From: Kiritimatiellaceae bacterium
GTDB lineage: Bacteria > Verrucomicrobiota > Kiritimatiellia > Kiritimatiellales > Tichowtungiaceae
Direction: 5' to 3'
DNA: 64,000 bases
NCBI GenBank assembly: GCA_013141415.1
Contig: JABFQY010000002.1
Coordinates: forward strand, 124,001-188,000
Position 1 is the first letter of the stretch. Each line of letters opens with the position of its first letter. Positions 44,935 through 54,031 of this stretch are shown piece after piece. A program made the position numbers and the translations under genes. Below the pieces are notes generated by a model. It was not told the origin of the DNA. It ran no database searches and saw only the letters and a program-made list of their open reading frames with translations.

Positions 44935-45807
44935 ATGAAAGAGATTTTCCTCACTGCTTTGATCGACAGCGCCGGAATGATTCCGTTCCTGCTGTTCATT
45001 TATTTTGTCGTGGAATGGTTTGAGCGGAAGTTCGGCGGGAGCATCGAACACCGATTAAAGAAATCCGCCAAGGCCGGCCCGGCGCTGGGCGCGCTGTTCG
45101 GTTGCGTTCCGCAGTGCGGATTTTCCGTCGTGGCCGCGTCGTTCTATTCGCGCCGCCTGATCACCACCGGTACGCTGCTGGCCGTTATTCTATCCACTTC
45201 CGACGAAGCGATTCCAGTAATGCTGGCGCAACCGGGCCGATGTGGAATCGTTATCACCCTGCTGATCACCAAGCTGATTATCGGCATAACTGCCGGATTT
45301 CTGATCGACTTTTTTATGCGCCGCCGCAAGTCAGTCGAAGCCGCTTCCGCCATTCAGGCCAACGAACATCACGAGCTGGGCTGCTGCAACCACCAGCTTT
45401 CCGGTAAGCCCAACCCGTGGCAACTGCTAAAACATCCGTTGATTCACACGGCGAAAATTTTCCTATTCATCTTTGCCGTGACGCTCGGCATTAACGGCCT
45501 GATCGCTCTGGTCGGCGAAGAAAATCTCGGCCGCGTTCTGCTGCGCCATTCCCTGTTCCAGCCGTTTCTCGCCGCGCTGGTCGGACTGATTCCTAACTGC
45601 GCCGCTTCAGTAGCCATCGCCGAAATGTTTTTGAAAGGCGGCATCAGCTTTGGTTCCGCCGTCGCCGGACTGTGCTGCAGCGGTGGGCTCGGACTGCTGG
45701 TACTGGTACGGGAAAACCGCGATTTTAAAGATACGCTCCGGGTTATCGCGCTGCTGGTCTTCATTAGCACCGTTGCGGGGCTCGCCATTCAGCTTCTTTT
45801 CCCGTAA
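44935..45807 (+). CDS. Putative heavy-metal/arsenic exporter (ArsP_2-like permease)
   Basis: A 290-residue integral membrane protein with about eight to ten helices. Two inverted copies of a helix-loop signature, GALFGCVPQCGFSVVAASFY near residue 55 and LVGLIPNCAASVAIAEMF near residue 222, match the putative 10-TM metal exporter family (ArsP_2 / putative manganese transporter). A cytoplasmic loop between them is rich in histidine and cysteine (EHHELGCCNHQ), suggesting metal binding. ATG 44935 was chosen because the upstream in-frame extension translates the repeat element. Substrate is unproven. Confidence 0.85.
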   Translation: MKEIFLTALIDSAGMIPFLLFIYFVVEWFERKFGGSIEHRLKKSAKAGPALGALFGCVPQCGFSVVAASFYSRRLITTGTLLAVILSTSDEAIPVMLAQPGRCGIVITLLITKLIIGITAGFLIDFFMRRRKSVEAASAIQANEHHELGCCNHQLSGKPNPWQLLKHPLIHTAKIFLFIFAVTLGINGLIALVGEENLGRVLLRHSLFQPFLAALVGLIPNCAASVAIAEMFLKGGISFGSAVAGLCCSGGLGLLVLVRENRDFKDTLRVIALLVFISTVAGLAIQLLFP

Positions 45808-45835
45808 GCACCGCCAAGGCCGTCCCCCGATTCAT

Positions 45836-47488
45836 TTATTCAGCGGACGGCTTCTGTAAATCCTTGAGGTTGCCCTCGCGCAGAAGAGCTTCCTGCCAGC
45901 TGGAAACCAGCCGCTGTGTGCGCCCGCGAGAAAGACTGTCCGTTAGTTCTTCGCGAACGGCTGGCAGACCAACATCTGCATCCGTCGATTTGCGGGAAGT
46001 CACACAGGCCAGCAGTACGCCGCCTTCGACCGGAGCCGGATTGCAAAGTTTGCCCTGCGGCACATTAATACAAAGGCTGGCAAGAACATCGCCGTATTTG
46101 TCTTTCAACTCAGTCGACATATCAAATTCGGGCGTGGTCTGCACCTTGAGACCGAACGGCGCGATGGCCGTTTTGAAGTTTGCGCCTGTGCTCATTGCCT
46201 TCACCACGGCCTGATCAATTTCTACGGCGCGTTCGGCCAGCGCTCTGGCAATCGCCTGTTCGCGCGCCTCTTTGGTCACTTCGGCCGCAACCGCATCAAA
46301 GGTCGGAATGAAAGCCGGATAGCGCTGTTCCAGCGAAAGAACATAAACGGTGTCTTTGCCGATGACGGCATCGCTGAAAGACGTGTAGGCATCGTTATCC
46401 AAACTGAAAGCCGCCTGCCGGAAAGGCGCCGTTTCGTCGATACCCTTGAGGTCATCCTGCGCGCCGAAGGCTGGCAGTGCTTTGATTTTCAGGCCGGCAG
46501 ACGCGGCGGCTCCGGCGAAGTTCGGCTTCCCGCCTTCGGTTTTTGGAGCCACCGCTTCGACAAACTCTGTTGCTTTCTCAGCGGCCAATTTACGAGCCGC
46601 CGCCTGATGAAGCTGTTTGGTAATTTCGCCTTCCACCTTTTCGAATGGTTTGTACTCTACCGTTGCCATGCTGTTGCTGGTCTCAACGCGGTATTGCTCA
46701 ATGTTCTTATTGTAAACCTGCAGAGCGGCACCATCCGGAACAACCGCTTTTGCCAGATAGCCGCTCACCGGAAACTCAACATAGGACACGCGCACTTTGG
46801 CCTGCATGCGGAACGCGGCGGGGTTTTTGTCGAAAAGAGCCTGGGCCTCTTCCTTGGAAACGGTGACCTTCTTTTCGACCTGAGCGCGCGGTACAACGAT
46901 ATAGTCGAGCACGAAGCGGTCGGTGTAGAGATGGTAGGCCTTCTTCAGTTCGTAAGGAGAAATCAGCGCCGCCTGCGCCGGGCGGGCCATCAGTTTATAA
47001 ATGACGATCTGTTCGCGGAAAAGCTCTTCCGCCTGACGGGGCACAAGACCAAGCTGCTGCAAAATCGCTCTGTAGATATTGCCGTCAAATGTGCCGTTCT
47101 GTGCGCGGAAAAGCGGCATCGCCTGCATCTGCTGCACAACTTCCTTATCGGTCACAAGAATGTTCTCGGCCTGCGCTTTGCGCAGAACCGCCACGCGCTG
47201 CCAGGCTTCTTTATGGAGGGCCGCGTTCATCTCTTCTGTCATGGGAATCATTTTCCCCGAGGAGAGAATGTACCAGATATACGAGTTGTGATAGGCGCGG
47301 CGGTATTCTTCCATGGACACCTTTTTGCCGGACAGCTCGCCCGCCGTGACGTCCCTTTGCTGCCGGTTTGACGAACGCATCGTGGGCGTGAAAAATCCAA
47401 CGAAAGACACGATGATGACACCGAGAATGAAGTACCAGAGCACTTTGGACTGAATCAGTTTGTGAAAGCGTGTGATCAACATTGCCAT
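45836..47488 (-). CDS. PpiD-like membrane-anchored peptidyl-prolyl isomerase/chaperone
   Basis: A 550-residue protein with one N-terminal helix (about residues 15-35, VLWYFILGVIIVSFVGFF) and a large periplasmic part. Residues about 45-190 match the SurA/PpiD N-terminal chaperone domain (MEEYRRAYHNSYIW, QRVAVLRKAQAENILVTDKEV); a parvulin-like segment follows but is weakly conserved, so isomerase activity is doubtful. PpiD-type proteins assist proteins emerging from the Sec channel. This is the second SurA-fold protein in the window. Convergent with the metal exporter, 28 bp between stops. Confidence 0.88.
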   Translation of the reverse strand: MAMLITRFHKLIQSKVLWYFILGVIIVSFVGFFTPTMRSSNRQQRDVTAGELSGKKVSMEEYRRAYHNSYIWYILSSGKMIPMTEEMNAALHKEAWQRVAVLRKAQAENILVTDKEVVQQMQAMPLFRAQNGTFDGNIYRAILQQLGLVPRQAEELFREQIVIYKLMARPAQAALISPYELKKAYHLYTDRFVLDYIVVPRAQVEKKVTVSKEEAQALFDKNPAAFRMQAKVRVSYVEFPVSGYLAKAVVPDGAALQVYNKNIEQYRVETSNSMATVEYKPFEKVEGEITKQLHQAAARKLAAEKATEFVEAVAPKTEGGKPNFAGAAASAGLKIKALPAFGAQDDLKGIDETAPFRQAAFSLDNDAYTSFSDAVIGKDTVYVLSLEQRYPAFIPTFDAVAAEVTKEAREQAIARALAERAVEIDQAVVKAMSTGANFKTAIAPFGLKVQTTPEFDMSTELKDKYGDVLASLCINVPQGKLCNPAPVEGGVLLACVTSRKSTDADVGLPAVREELTDSLSRGRTQRLVSSWQEALLREGNLKDLQKPSAE

Positions 47489-47571
47489 AACAGACCCCTT
47501 GGTTTTGCGATAAAAAACAGGGGCACAGCATAGCCATGCCCTCCCCCATGGTCAACGGGAAAGCCGCCCGC

Positions 47572-48822
47572 TCAAGCTTTCCGCAGCCGGGCTGTAAACA
47601 TGCCGTCGCCGGGGCCTTCCCACGGCCATATCTGAAGTGTGCCGTTCGTCGGTGCGCCGGTCAGCGGATTAGCAAACGGATCCAGCACAAACTCAGGATG
47701 TTCCGCCATGAACCGCTCCAGCACGCCGGTTGTTTCTTCGCGGGTGAACGTGCAGACGGCGTAAACCAGCACGCCGCCGGACTTCACGCACTGCGCCGCG
47801 TTGTTGAGCATCTTCACCTGCAAATTGCGTTTCTGCGCCGGATCGCGCGGATCGCTCCGCCAGCGGGCATCCGGATTACGGCTCCATGTCCCCCAACCGG
47901 AACAGGGCGCGTCCACCAGCACACCGTCGAACTCTTTGGTAAACGGACGGTCTTTGGCCAGATCGTGAAGCTGGGTGCGGACGATGGCAATGCCGCCGGC
48001 CCGGGCCCGCTTTTTACACTCGTGCAGCGCCTCGGTTCGCAAATCGGTCGCCAGAATTTTTCCGTCGTTCCCGATCAAGTCGGCCATTTGTACGGTTTTG
48101 CCGCCCGCACCGGCGCAGGCGTCCCACCAGTCGGAACCGGCGGCGGGCGCGGCAATCAGCGCCACGGCCTGCGAAGCGACATCCTGCACTTCATACTGTC
48201 CGCCGTGACCCAGCTTGCCGAGCGACGTGCCCGCATCAACTGAAATTATGCCGGGAACCACGGCGTGCTCCTTGAAAGGAATATTCGCTTCGGCAAGCGT
48301 CTGCTTGAACGCTTCATCGCGCAGCCGCAGCCAGGTCGGCGGACGCTGCTGGAGCGTTTCGTAAAAGCCGTCTTCGCAACCTGCCGGAAGATCCACCGAC
48401 TTTCCAAACTCCGGAAAAATGAGATCGGCTTTATCCAGCGCCTGAACTTTCGGAAACCACGCGGCCAATGCGGCGCGCTTTTCTTCCAGCGGTTTCCCGC
48501 CGAGCGGAAACCAGCCCGTCTTTGCGGCGGCTTGCAGCGCGACGTGCAAATCGGTCCGGTCGAGAAGCCAGCTGAGTGCGGCGGCCTCCAGCGGTTTCAG
48601 ATTGAGCGGGCGGGTCCAGCCGAGCCAGCGGAAATAGGAAAAGAAGCATTCGGAGAGAAAACGACGGTCGCGCGAGCCGAGTTCGTGGCGGTTTTTGAAG
48701 AACCGGAGCAGAACGCGGTCGGCCGGATGCCGGTGTTCAAGGACGTGCGGCGTGAGCGTTTCGAGGATTTCGGCGGCCAGCCGGGTTTGCTGGTTGATAA
48801 TTTTTTCGTTTAAATTTTTCAC
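47572..48822 (-). CDS. RsmB/NOP2-family RNA (cytosine-5) methyltransferase
   Basis: A 416-residue RNA methyltransferase. The N-terminal NusB-like helices (about 10-80) precede the Rossmann domain: DACAGAGGKTVQMADLIG binds SAM (near residue 236), LVDAPCSGWGTWSRNPD carries the product-release cysteine, and LVYAVCTFTREE carries the catalytic cysteine. The order and spacing match RsmB, which methylates C967 of 16S rRNA, but other family members cannot be excluded. The start is GTG at 48822 with GGGGAA upstream; a TTG 60 bp earlier is in frame but unlikely. Divergent from the NDK-like gene with 108 bp between starts. Confidence 0.93.
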   Translation of the reverse strand: MKNLNEKIINQQTRLAAEILETLTPHVLEHRHPADRVLLRFFKNRHELGSRDRRFLSECFFSYFRWLGWTRPLNLKPLEAAALSWLLDRTDLHVALQAAAKTGWFPLGGKPLEEKRAALAAWFPKVQALDKADLIFPEFGKSVDLPAGCEDGFYETLQQRPPTWLRLRDEAFKQTLAEANIPFKEHAVVPGIISVDAGTSLGKLGHGGQYEVQDVASQAVALIAAPAAGSDWWDACAGAGGKTVQMADLIGNDGKILATDLRTEALHECKKRARAGGIAIVRTQLHDLAKDRPFTKEFDGVLVDAPCSGWGTWSRNPDARWRSDPRDPAQKRNLQVKMLNNAAQCVKSGGVLVYAVCTFTREETTGVLERFMAEHPEFVLDPFANPLTGAPTNGTLQIWPWEGPGDGMFTARLRKA

Positions 48823-48930
48823 GGGGTTCCCCAAAGATTTTTGTTTTTTTGTTTTAGAAGTTGGACATAATCCGTGCCCCAACCAGCGGAATGGAAGAGT
48901 GCAGGTAAAAGCGGACGAAAGGCAACTGTT

Positions 48931-50091
48931 ATGGCAAAAGAACTAGGATTTGTGATGATCACCCCCCACTCCTTGCGCAAATCGCGCACCGGAGGAATCA
49001 TCGGCCGGTTCAGCCGGATCGAGGGTCTCGAGTTTGTCGCCTCGCGCATGTTCGGCCCGAGTCAGGATCTGGTTAATCACTACGCCGAGCTGCTGCGCAA
49101 AAATCCGGACATCACGCCGGACAAGCGCGACATTCTCGCTGACTACGTTTTGCGCGCCTTCGGCCCCGAAACCGACACCGGCCGACCGCACCGCGTCATG
49201 ATGCTGCTGTTCGAAGGCGAAGACGCCATCAAAAAAATCTATGCCGCCGCCGGCGGTTTTGACGACACGCAGGAATCGTCCGACACCGTGCGCGGAACGT
49301 ACGGCGATTGTATCCGCGATTCCGCCGGTAAAGTGATTTATTTTGAGCCATCCGTGCTGGTGGCTCCCAGTCTGGCTTCGGCCAAACAAACCCTTTCGCT
49401 CTGGCTGAAATATGCCGAACGCGACGGCGGACTGGTCAAAAACGCCCTCAGCCTGCCGGATGCCGACGTGCAGAAAACGCTCGTCATCATCAAGCCGGAT
49501 AACTTCCGCTTCCCCAGCTCACGCCCCGGCAACATCATCGACCTGTTCTCGCGCTCCGGTCTGCGCATTGTCGGCGCACAGGTTCACCGGATGAGCATGG
49601 CCGAAGCCAAGGAATTTTACGGCCCGGTTCAGCCGGTTCTGCGCGAAAAACTCTGCGGACGCACCACCGATAAGGCCTGCGCCGCTCTCGAAAAAGAATT
49701 CGGATTCGCAATGCCCGCTGAAGTCAAAGAGGCGCTCTGCAAAACCCTCGGCCCGTACTACGGGGATTATACATTTTATGAGATCATGCAGTTTATGACC
49801 GGCCTGTGGTGCCCCGATGTTCCGGCTTCAGAAATGACCACCGATGGCAAAGTGCGCTGCCTTGCGCTGATCTATGCCGGCAAAGACGCCGTGAACAAAA
49901 TCCGCAACATTCTCGGCCCGACCGATCCGAGCAAAGCTCAGCCCGGTTCCGTACGCAAAGAATACGGCAGCGATATCATGGTCAACGCCGCACACGCCTC
50001 TGACTCCGCTGAAAACGCCCAGCGCGAAATCGGCATCATTAAACCCGAGCGGAATCAGCTCAAAACTTGGTTCGACAAATATTATGCATGA
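48931..50091 (+). CDS. Duplicated-domain nucleoside diphosphate kinase
   Basis: A 386-residue protein made of two NDK-fold domains. Domain 1 (about 1-165; FVMITPHSLRKSRTGGIIGR ... DTVRGTYGD) lacks the N-x-x-H-x-S-D signature, its place being taken by SVLVAPSLASAKQ, so it is probably inactive. Domain 2 (about 185-386; LVIIKPDNFRFPSSRPGNII ... GSVRKEYG) retains NAAHASDS with catalytic H355 and the E-I near the end. NDK enzymes equilibrate nucleoside triphosphates through a phosphohistidine. Single-domain NDKs are about 140 residues, so this is a fusion. AAAGG lies 8 bp before the ATG. The aminotransferase gene follows after a repeat element. Confidence 0.9.
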   Translation: MAKELGFVMITPHSLRKSRTGGIIGRFSRIEGLEFVASRMFGPSQDLVNHYAELLRKNPDITPDKRDILADYVLRAFGPETDTGRPHRVMMLLFEGEDAIKKIYAAAGGFDDTQESSDTVRGTYGDCIRDSAGKVIYFEPSVLVAPSLASAKQTLSLWLKYAERDGGLVKNALSLPDADVQKTLVIIKPDNFRFPSSRPGNIIDLFSRSGLRIVGAQVHRMSMAEAKEFYGPVQPVLREKLCGRTTDKACAALEKEFGFAMPAEVKEALCKTLGPYYGDYTFYEIMQFMTGLWCPDVPASEMTTDGKVRCLALIYAGKDAVNKIRNILGPTDPSKAQPGSVRKEYGSDIMVNAAHASDSAENAQREIGIIKPERNQLKTWFDKYYA

Positions 50092-50115
50092 TGCGTGAGT
50101 GGATTTTTTATTAAA

Positions 50116-50165
50116 GTAGGACAGGCTTCCAGCCTGTCTGGACAGCCAAGATGGCCGTCCTACAT
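50116..50165. repeat. TGTAG-hairpin element, paired units facing inward
   Basis: GTAGG (50116-50120), hairpin ACAGGC/GCCTGT (50121-50137), a second smaller hairpin, and CCTAC (50159-50163). Ends 4 bp before the aminotransferase ribosome site. Confidence 0.75.
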
Positions 50166-50178
50166 TATGGAGAATATT

Positions 50179-51357
50179 ATGTGGAAAAATGTGACCCCCG
50201 CCCCTGAAGATGCCATCCTCGGACTGACCGAGGCGTTCAAAAAAGATACGCGCTTCGCCAAGATCAACCTCGGCGTCGGCGTTTACAAAGACGAAGAAGG
50301 TCATACTCCGATTCTGGAGTCGGTCAAAGCCGCCGAAAAACTGATCTTCGAAAAAGAAAACACCAAGTCGTACATGCCGATCGCCGGAGAAAAATCCTAC
50401 GGCGACGAAGTCCAGAAGATGATCTTCGGTGCGCTGTGCAACCGCTCCGCCACCGTTCACACGCCCGGCGGAACCGGAGCTCTGCGCGTCGCCGCCGATC
50501 TGCTGGCCAAGTTCAGCAGCAAAACCATCTGGGTCAGCAATCCGACCTGGGCCAATCACAACAACATCTTCGAAGCCGCCGGTCTGACCGTCAAAACCTA
50601 TCCCTATTACAACGCGACCACCAAAGACCTCGACGCTGACGGCTTCTTCACCGCGCTCGAAAAAATTCCGGCGGGCGACTGCGTTCTCCTGCATGCCTGT
50701 TGCCATAATCCGAGCGGTGTCGATATTTCTGCCGAACAGTGGAAACAGGTTGCAAAAATCGCGCAGAAAAACGGCTGGTCTGCGCTGGTGGACTTCGCCT
50801 ATCAGGGCTTCGGCGAAAGCATCGAAGCCGACCGCGTCGGCGTCGAAGCACTGCTGGCCAGCGGTATTGATTTTTTCATCGCCAGCTCCTTCTCCAAAAA
50901 CTTCGGCCTCTACCGCGACCGTACCGGCGCGCTGACCGCCGTCGCCGCCACGCCGGCCGACGCCGAAACCGCCATGAGCCACATGATGGCCACGGCCCGC
51001 GTGCTTTATTCCAATCCGCCCGCGCACGGCGGCATGATCGTCACCACGATTCTGAAGGACAAGGAACTTTCCAAACTCTGGAGAAACGAACTCGACGCCA
51101 TGCGCGACCGGATCGCTCAGGCTCGCGCGGCGCTCGCCGACGGACTCACCGAACGCGGCGTACCGATGGACTGCTCGTTCATGACGAAGCAGAAAGGGAT
51201 GTTCTCCTTCAGCGGACTGAACAAAGATCAGGTCAAATTCCTGCGCGAAGAAAAAGCCGTTTACATCGTCGGCTCCGGCCGCATCAACGTCGCCGGACTC
51301 ACGCCCGGTAACATGGGATTCGTCTGCGACGTCGTCGCCGAAGCGATGAAGCGCTGA
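50179..51357 (+). CDS. aspC: Aspartate/aromatic aminotransferase (class I PLP)
   Basis: A 392-residue fold-type I aminotransferase that exchanges amino groups between glutamate and aspartate (or aromatic amino acids). Family blocks: VYKDEEGHTPILESVKAAE, GGTGALRVAADL, SNPTWANHNNIFEAAGL, LLHACCHNPSGVD, VDFAYQGFG and the PLP lysine K240 in SSFSKNFGLYRDR. The C-terminal INVAGLT segment carries substrate-binding residues. ATG 50179 follows GGAG at 6 bp; an upstream ATG at 50167 is in frame. The last 49 bp of the gene recur at 53117-53165 downstream of the protease gene. Aspartate versus tyrosine specificity cannot be settled by reading. Confidence 0.93.
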   Translation: MWKNVTPAPEDAILGLTEAFKKDTRFAKINLGVGVYKDEEGHTPILESVKAAEKLIFEKENTKSYMPIAGEKSYGDEVQKMIFGALCNRSATVHTPGGTGALRVAADLLAKFSSKTIWVSNPTWANHNNIFEAAGLTVKTYPYYNATTKDLDADGFFTALEKIPAGDCVLLHACCHNPSGVDISAEQWKQVAKIAQKNGWSALVDFAYQGFGESIEADRVGVEALLASGIDFFIASSFSKNFGLYRDRTGALTAVAATPADAETAMSHMMATARVLYSNPPAHGGMIVTTILKDKELSKLWRNELDAMRDRIAQARAALADGLTERGVPMDCSFMTKQKGMFSFSGLNKDQVKFLREEKAVYIVGSGRINVAGLTPGNMGFVCDVVAEAMKR

Positions 51358-51407
51358 ACCCGGACAAGCCGACTTTTCAGATGCGGAGAATGCGGCTAGA
51401 TTTTGAA

Positions 51408-52955
51408 CTATCTACGTTCATTGATGCCACGCGGTTTGTCTTGTTTTACCATCTTCATAACGCGCGACCACTCGTCGCGCGGAACATCTCGCATCTCACC
51501 ATTAATCAATTTCTGATATCGAACGGGGTTGCCCATATCATATTCCGTAATCCCGGTCAGCCGCCCCTCCGCATCCCAAGATTTCCATTCACCATGCCAA
51601 TAGCCGTCTTTCCAACGCCCTTCTTTGCTCCTGTTTGTCGTAAACATATGCCACGCGGTCTGTGATCCGTGAAACAAGCCATCGTCGTTGATTTGTGTTT
51701 CAGAGAACTTCTGCCCGCGTATTGATACTATCTGAATGCGCGTTGTATCACCGGTTGGCAAGGTGCGTGAAATAACTTCTGTTTTACGCTCCTTCATAAT
51801 AGAAGCCGCCTGAAATATGGGCCCCGAGCTAATGCCCAACAAAATGAAAAATCCATAACACAAGAGGAGCCCTACTGAAGAACCCGTTGAGCACCGTTTA
51901 TTCCGAACTCTTTGCCAAATTTCAGTAACATATCGAGCAATGAGCTTCGGATCCGCCCGCCCGGCGGGAAGTTTTGCCTGAAGCAAGGTGACCAGCATTG
52001 GCAGGCATTGTGATGGAACCGTATAGGAATCGGTGTGATCACATTCACTCAACTGGTTTCTGACCGCACGTGCAACACCTGCTGAAATGTAGGTATTGCG
52101 CAGAGACAAGAGCGATATAAAAGCAAACACCCCAAGGAGCGCAGTTTTCGATTCCACTGCCACCCAGCCGAGAATAAGCGCCGTAATAATTTTAAACCCG
52201 ATTTCGAGTTTCGGATGCCGTGAAAAAAGCACGGCATCAAAGAAGCGTCCTCCATCAAGCGGGTGAAACGGAAGCAGATTGAAGGTGTTCAAGAATAGAA
52301 ATGTTCGCGCGGCATCAGCAAGAAACGGTTGTCCGGTTCTTAAATAAGCAATCCCGACAGCGATACCGATGATAATCCCAGGGACAGGCCCAAGAAGCGA
52401 AATAACAGCTTTTCGCAAATCGCTAGGGGCGGTTTCCGTGCCGGAAACGGCAGCCCCAAACAGAGGAATGAAGAACATCTTGATGTCTTTGTATCGCAAA
52501 AGCTTCATGCCGATGAAGTGGCCGCATTCGTGCACAAAAATAACACCAACAAGCAGTGCAACTCCGGCGATCGAAGCGCTGAAAAGCCCGAAGCTCATGA
52601 ACAAGATCAGGGACACGACCAGCGCCCCTAGATTCTGCCATAGAGTTTTTTGCGTCCCTGCAATCGCATCCAGTTCTACTGAAATATGCGCAAGAAGATC
52701 CTCTGTATTTGTGTTCTGTCCCGTTTCTGCGCCCCCCTCATCAAGCTCTTCTGACAATGGGGCAAGCTCGAATCCGTCATCTCCTATTATTTGAGCTGCT
52801 GCATCAAAATAGTCCGGGGTTACAAACAACGTGGTGCAAATGCCGCTCATTTCCGTCGTAACCCGACAAGGTATGCCCTCTATCTCAAGTTTGAGTGCAA
52901 CGTCTCTCGCCTCGTCCTGCGACGAAAAGCTCCTAATTGCGATGTCTTCTTTCAT
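51408..52955 (-). CDS. Site-2-protease-family (M50) membrane metalloprotease with added domains
   Basis: A 515-residue membrane protein. Residues 5-60 resemble a DUF2007-like domain (IRSFSSQDEARDVALKLEIE). The M50 core has the zinc site H142-E-C-G-H146 inside a membrane helix and the third ligand D234 in PFHPLDGGR, plus several further helices. The last 120 residues (FHGSQTAWHMF, EGRWKDGYWHGEWKSWDAEG) look like MORN-type repeats. Such proteases cut substrates within the membrane. ATG 52955 has AAGGA 6 bp upstream. The gene is A/T-richer than aspC and sits between duplicated pieces of neighbouring gene ends, so it may be an acquired cargo gene. Confidence 0.85.
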   Translation of the reverse strand: MKEDIAIRSFSSQDEARDVALKLEIEGIPCRVTTEMSGICTTLFVTPDYFDAAAQIIGDDGFELAPLSEELDEGGAETGQNTNTEDLLAHISVELDAIAGTQKTLWQNLGALVVSLILFMSFGLFSASIAGVALLVGVIFVHECGHFIGMKLLRYKDIKMFFIPLFGAAVSGTETAPSDLRKAVISLLGPVPGIIIGIAVGIAYLRTGQPFLADAARTFLFLNTFNLLPFHPLDGGRFFDAVLFSRHPKLEIGFKIITALILGWVAVESKTALLGVFAFISLLSLRNTYISAGVARAVRNQLSECDHTDSYTVPSQCLPMLVTLLQAKLPAGRADPKLIARYVTEIWQRVRNKRCSTGSSVGLLLCYGFFILLGISSGPIFQAASIMKERKTEVISRTLPTGDTTRIQIVSIRGQKFSETQINDDGLFHGSQTAWHMFTTNRSKEGRWKDGYWHGEWKSWDAEGRLTGITEYDMGNPVRYQKLINGEMRDVPRDEWSRVMKMVKQDKPRGINERR

Positions 52956-52994
52956 TTTATCCTTCGAACTAGATTGCATGCGATCCCCAGCCAG

Positions 52995-53123
52995 CGCGAG
53001 CGATGCTATCAAAGGAAAAGGTTGGGCGGCAGAAGATTTTCGGGGTTTAGGCGGGAATCCAACTCACAAACAAATCCCGAAGAGCCGGAACTTGGATGTC
53101 AGCAAATGGTCCAGCACCGGCAA
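52995..53123. repeat. Repeat R copy 1: 3' end of the HEAT/nuclease gene plus downstream flank
   Basis: About 128 bp roughly 90% identical to 53905-54031, including the last ~19 codons of the HEAT-nuclease gene in the same frame (minus strand, ending KFRLFGICL where copy 2 ends KFRLFGVSL). Runs without a gap into the aspC fragment at CCGGCAA. Confidence 0.85.
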
Positions 53124-53165
53124 CATGGGCTTCGTCTGCGACGTCGTCGCCGAAGCGATGAAGCG
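53117..53165 (+). pseudogene. Copy of the aspC 3' end (last 16 codons)
   Basis: Matches 51305-51353 with two substitutions, both synonymous in glycine codons. The fragment encodes NMGFVCDVVAEAMKR and stops. The junction with repeat R is at the shared CCGG(C/T)AA, a microhomology typical of tandem-duplication breakpoints. Confidence 0.88.
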
Positions 53166-53210
53166 GTAACATAGAGCAAATAACGTTTAAATCGTCGTAT
53201 CACTTTGTGG

Positions 53211-53295
53211 TTGTAGGACGCGCTTACCGTATTCGGGAGCGTGTGATGATAAAGACACAGGCTCCTCGGACGTACCGAGGAAGCCTGTCCTACAA
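53211..53295. repeat. TGTAG-hairpin element, paired units facing inward
   Basis: TTGTAGGAC (53211-53219) mirrors GTCCTACAA (53287-53295). The right unit has a clear hairpin AGGCTCCTCGG/CCGAGGAAGCCT. Confidence 0.75.
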
Positions 53296-53341
53296 GAAAG
53301 AAGATAATGCGGCATTTAAATCGGCACATGCTCTAGTCAGC

Positions 53342-53860
53342 TTAGCGGCAAACTGCGTTCAGCTGTTGCAGTTCCTTTTTAACTTCGCTTTTCGGATAGA
53401 TTGATCGGCAACCTGATTCTCGAAGGGCAAGGTGGCGTCGATATGCCGTGCGAGCTTGCTTTTTGTTGTCACAGGCTTGGTAGCAGCGCGCCACCCTGTA
53501 ATGGCAGTCCGCAACCAAGCCTCTTGCCCAGACTATTCCTTCACCACAATCTCCATCGGCAAGACGATCAACACCTCGCCTGATAAGCCGACGGTAGATG
53601 TCGAGCGCCTCTTGCGGTTGGTCAAGCATTTCCAGACATCCTGCATAATCCCAAAGAACGAGAGGACACTGCGGAGCAAGGGCAAGTGCTTTCCGAGTGT
53701 ACTGAAGCGCGCGTTTGTATTGCCGCTGTTCGTAATAAGTTAACCCGAGACGGGTAATCAACCAATGATTGTCCGGCTCCTGTTGCAGCGCATCCCGTAT
53801 CAAAACCCGCGCTTCAAACCAGCGTTCTTCCTCCAAGGCTCTTTCGATTAGTTTGCTCAT
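53342..53860 (-). CDS. TPR-repeat protein
   Basis: A 172-residue soluble protein made of about four tetratricopeptide repeats (DNHWLITRLGLTYYEQRQYK, ALQYTRKALALAPQCPLVLW, EALDIYRRLIRRG, CYQACDNKKQARTAYRRHLA), a scaffold for protein contacts. Enriched in cysteine compared with its neighbours. There is no signal peptide. It lies between the second aspC-end copy and repeat R copy 2, in the same relative position as the protease gene in the first unit, so it too looks like a cargo gene. Partner unknown. Confidence 0.82.
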   Translation of the reverse strand: MSKLIERALEEERWFEARVLIRDALQQEPDNHWLITRLGLTYYEQRQYKRALQYTRKALALAPQCPLVLWDYAGCLEMLDQPQEALDIYRRLIRRGVDRLADGDCGEGIVWARGLVADCHYRVARCYQACDNKKQARTAYRRHLALRESGCRSIYPKSEVKKELQQLNAVCR

Positions 53861-53904
53861 AACATTCTCGATACTTTTTATTAACAGCCATCAGCTCCAC
53901 CCGA

Positions 53905-54031
53905 CGCGAGCGATGCTATCAAAGGGAAAGGTTGAGCGGCAGAAGATTTTCGGGGTTTCGGGGAATCCAACTCACAAACTGACCCCAAAGAGCCGGAACT
54001 TGGATGTCAGCAAATGGTCCAGCACCGGCAA
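53905..54031. repeat. Repeat R copy 2 (native 3' end of the HEAT/nuclease gene)
   Basis: Spans the last codons, stop and about 67 bp of downstream flank of the HEAT-nuclease gene. See copy 1 at 52995-53123. Confidence 0.85.

Noticed and set aside
52831-53169. Plus-strand 112-codon ORF ending in the aspC tail
   Set aside because: It is a chance frame through antisense protease sequence, repeat R and the aspC fragment.
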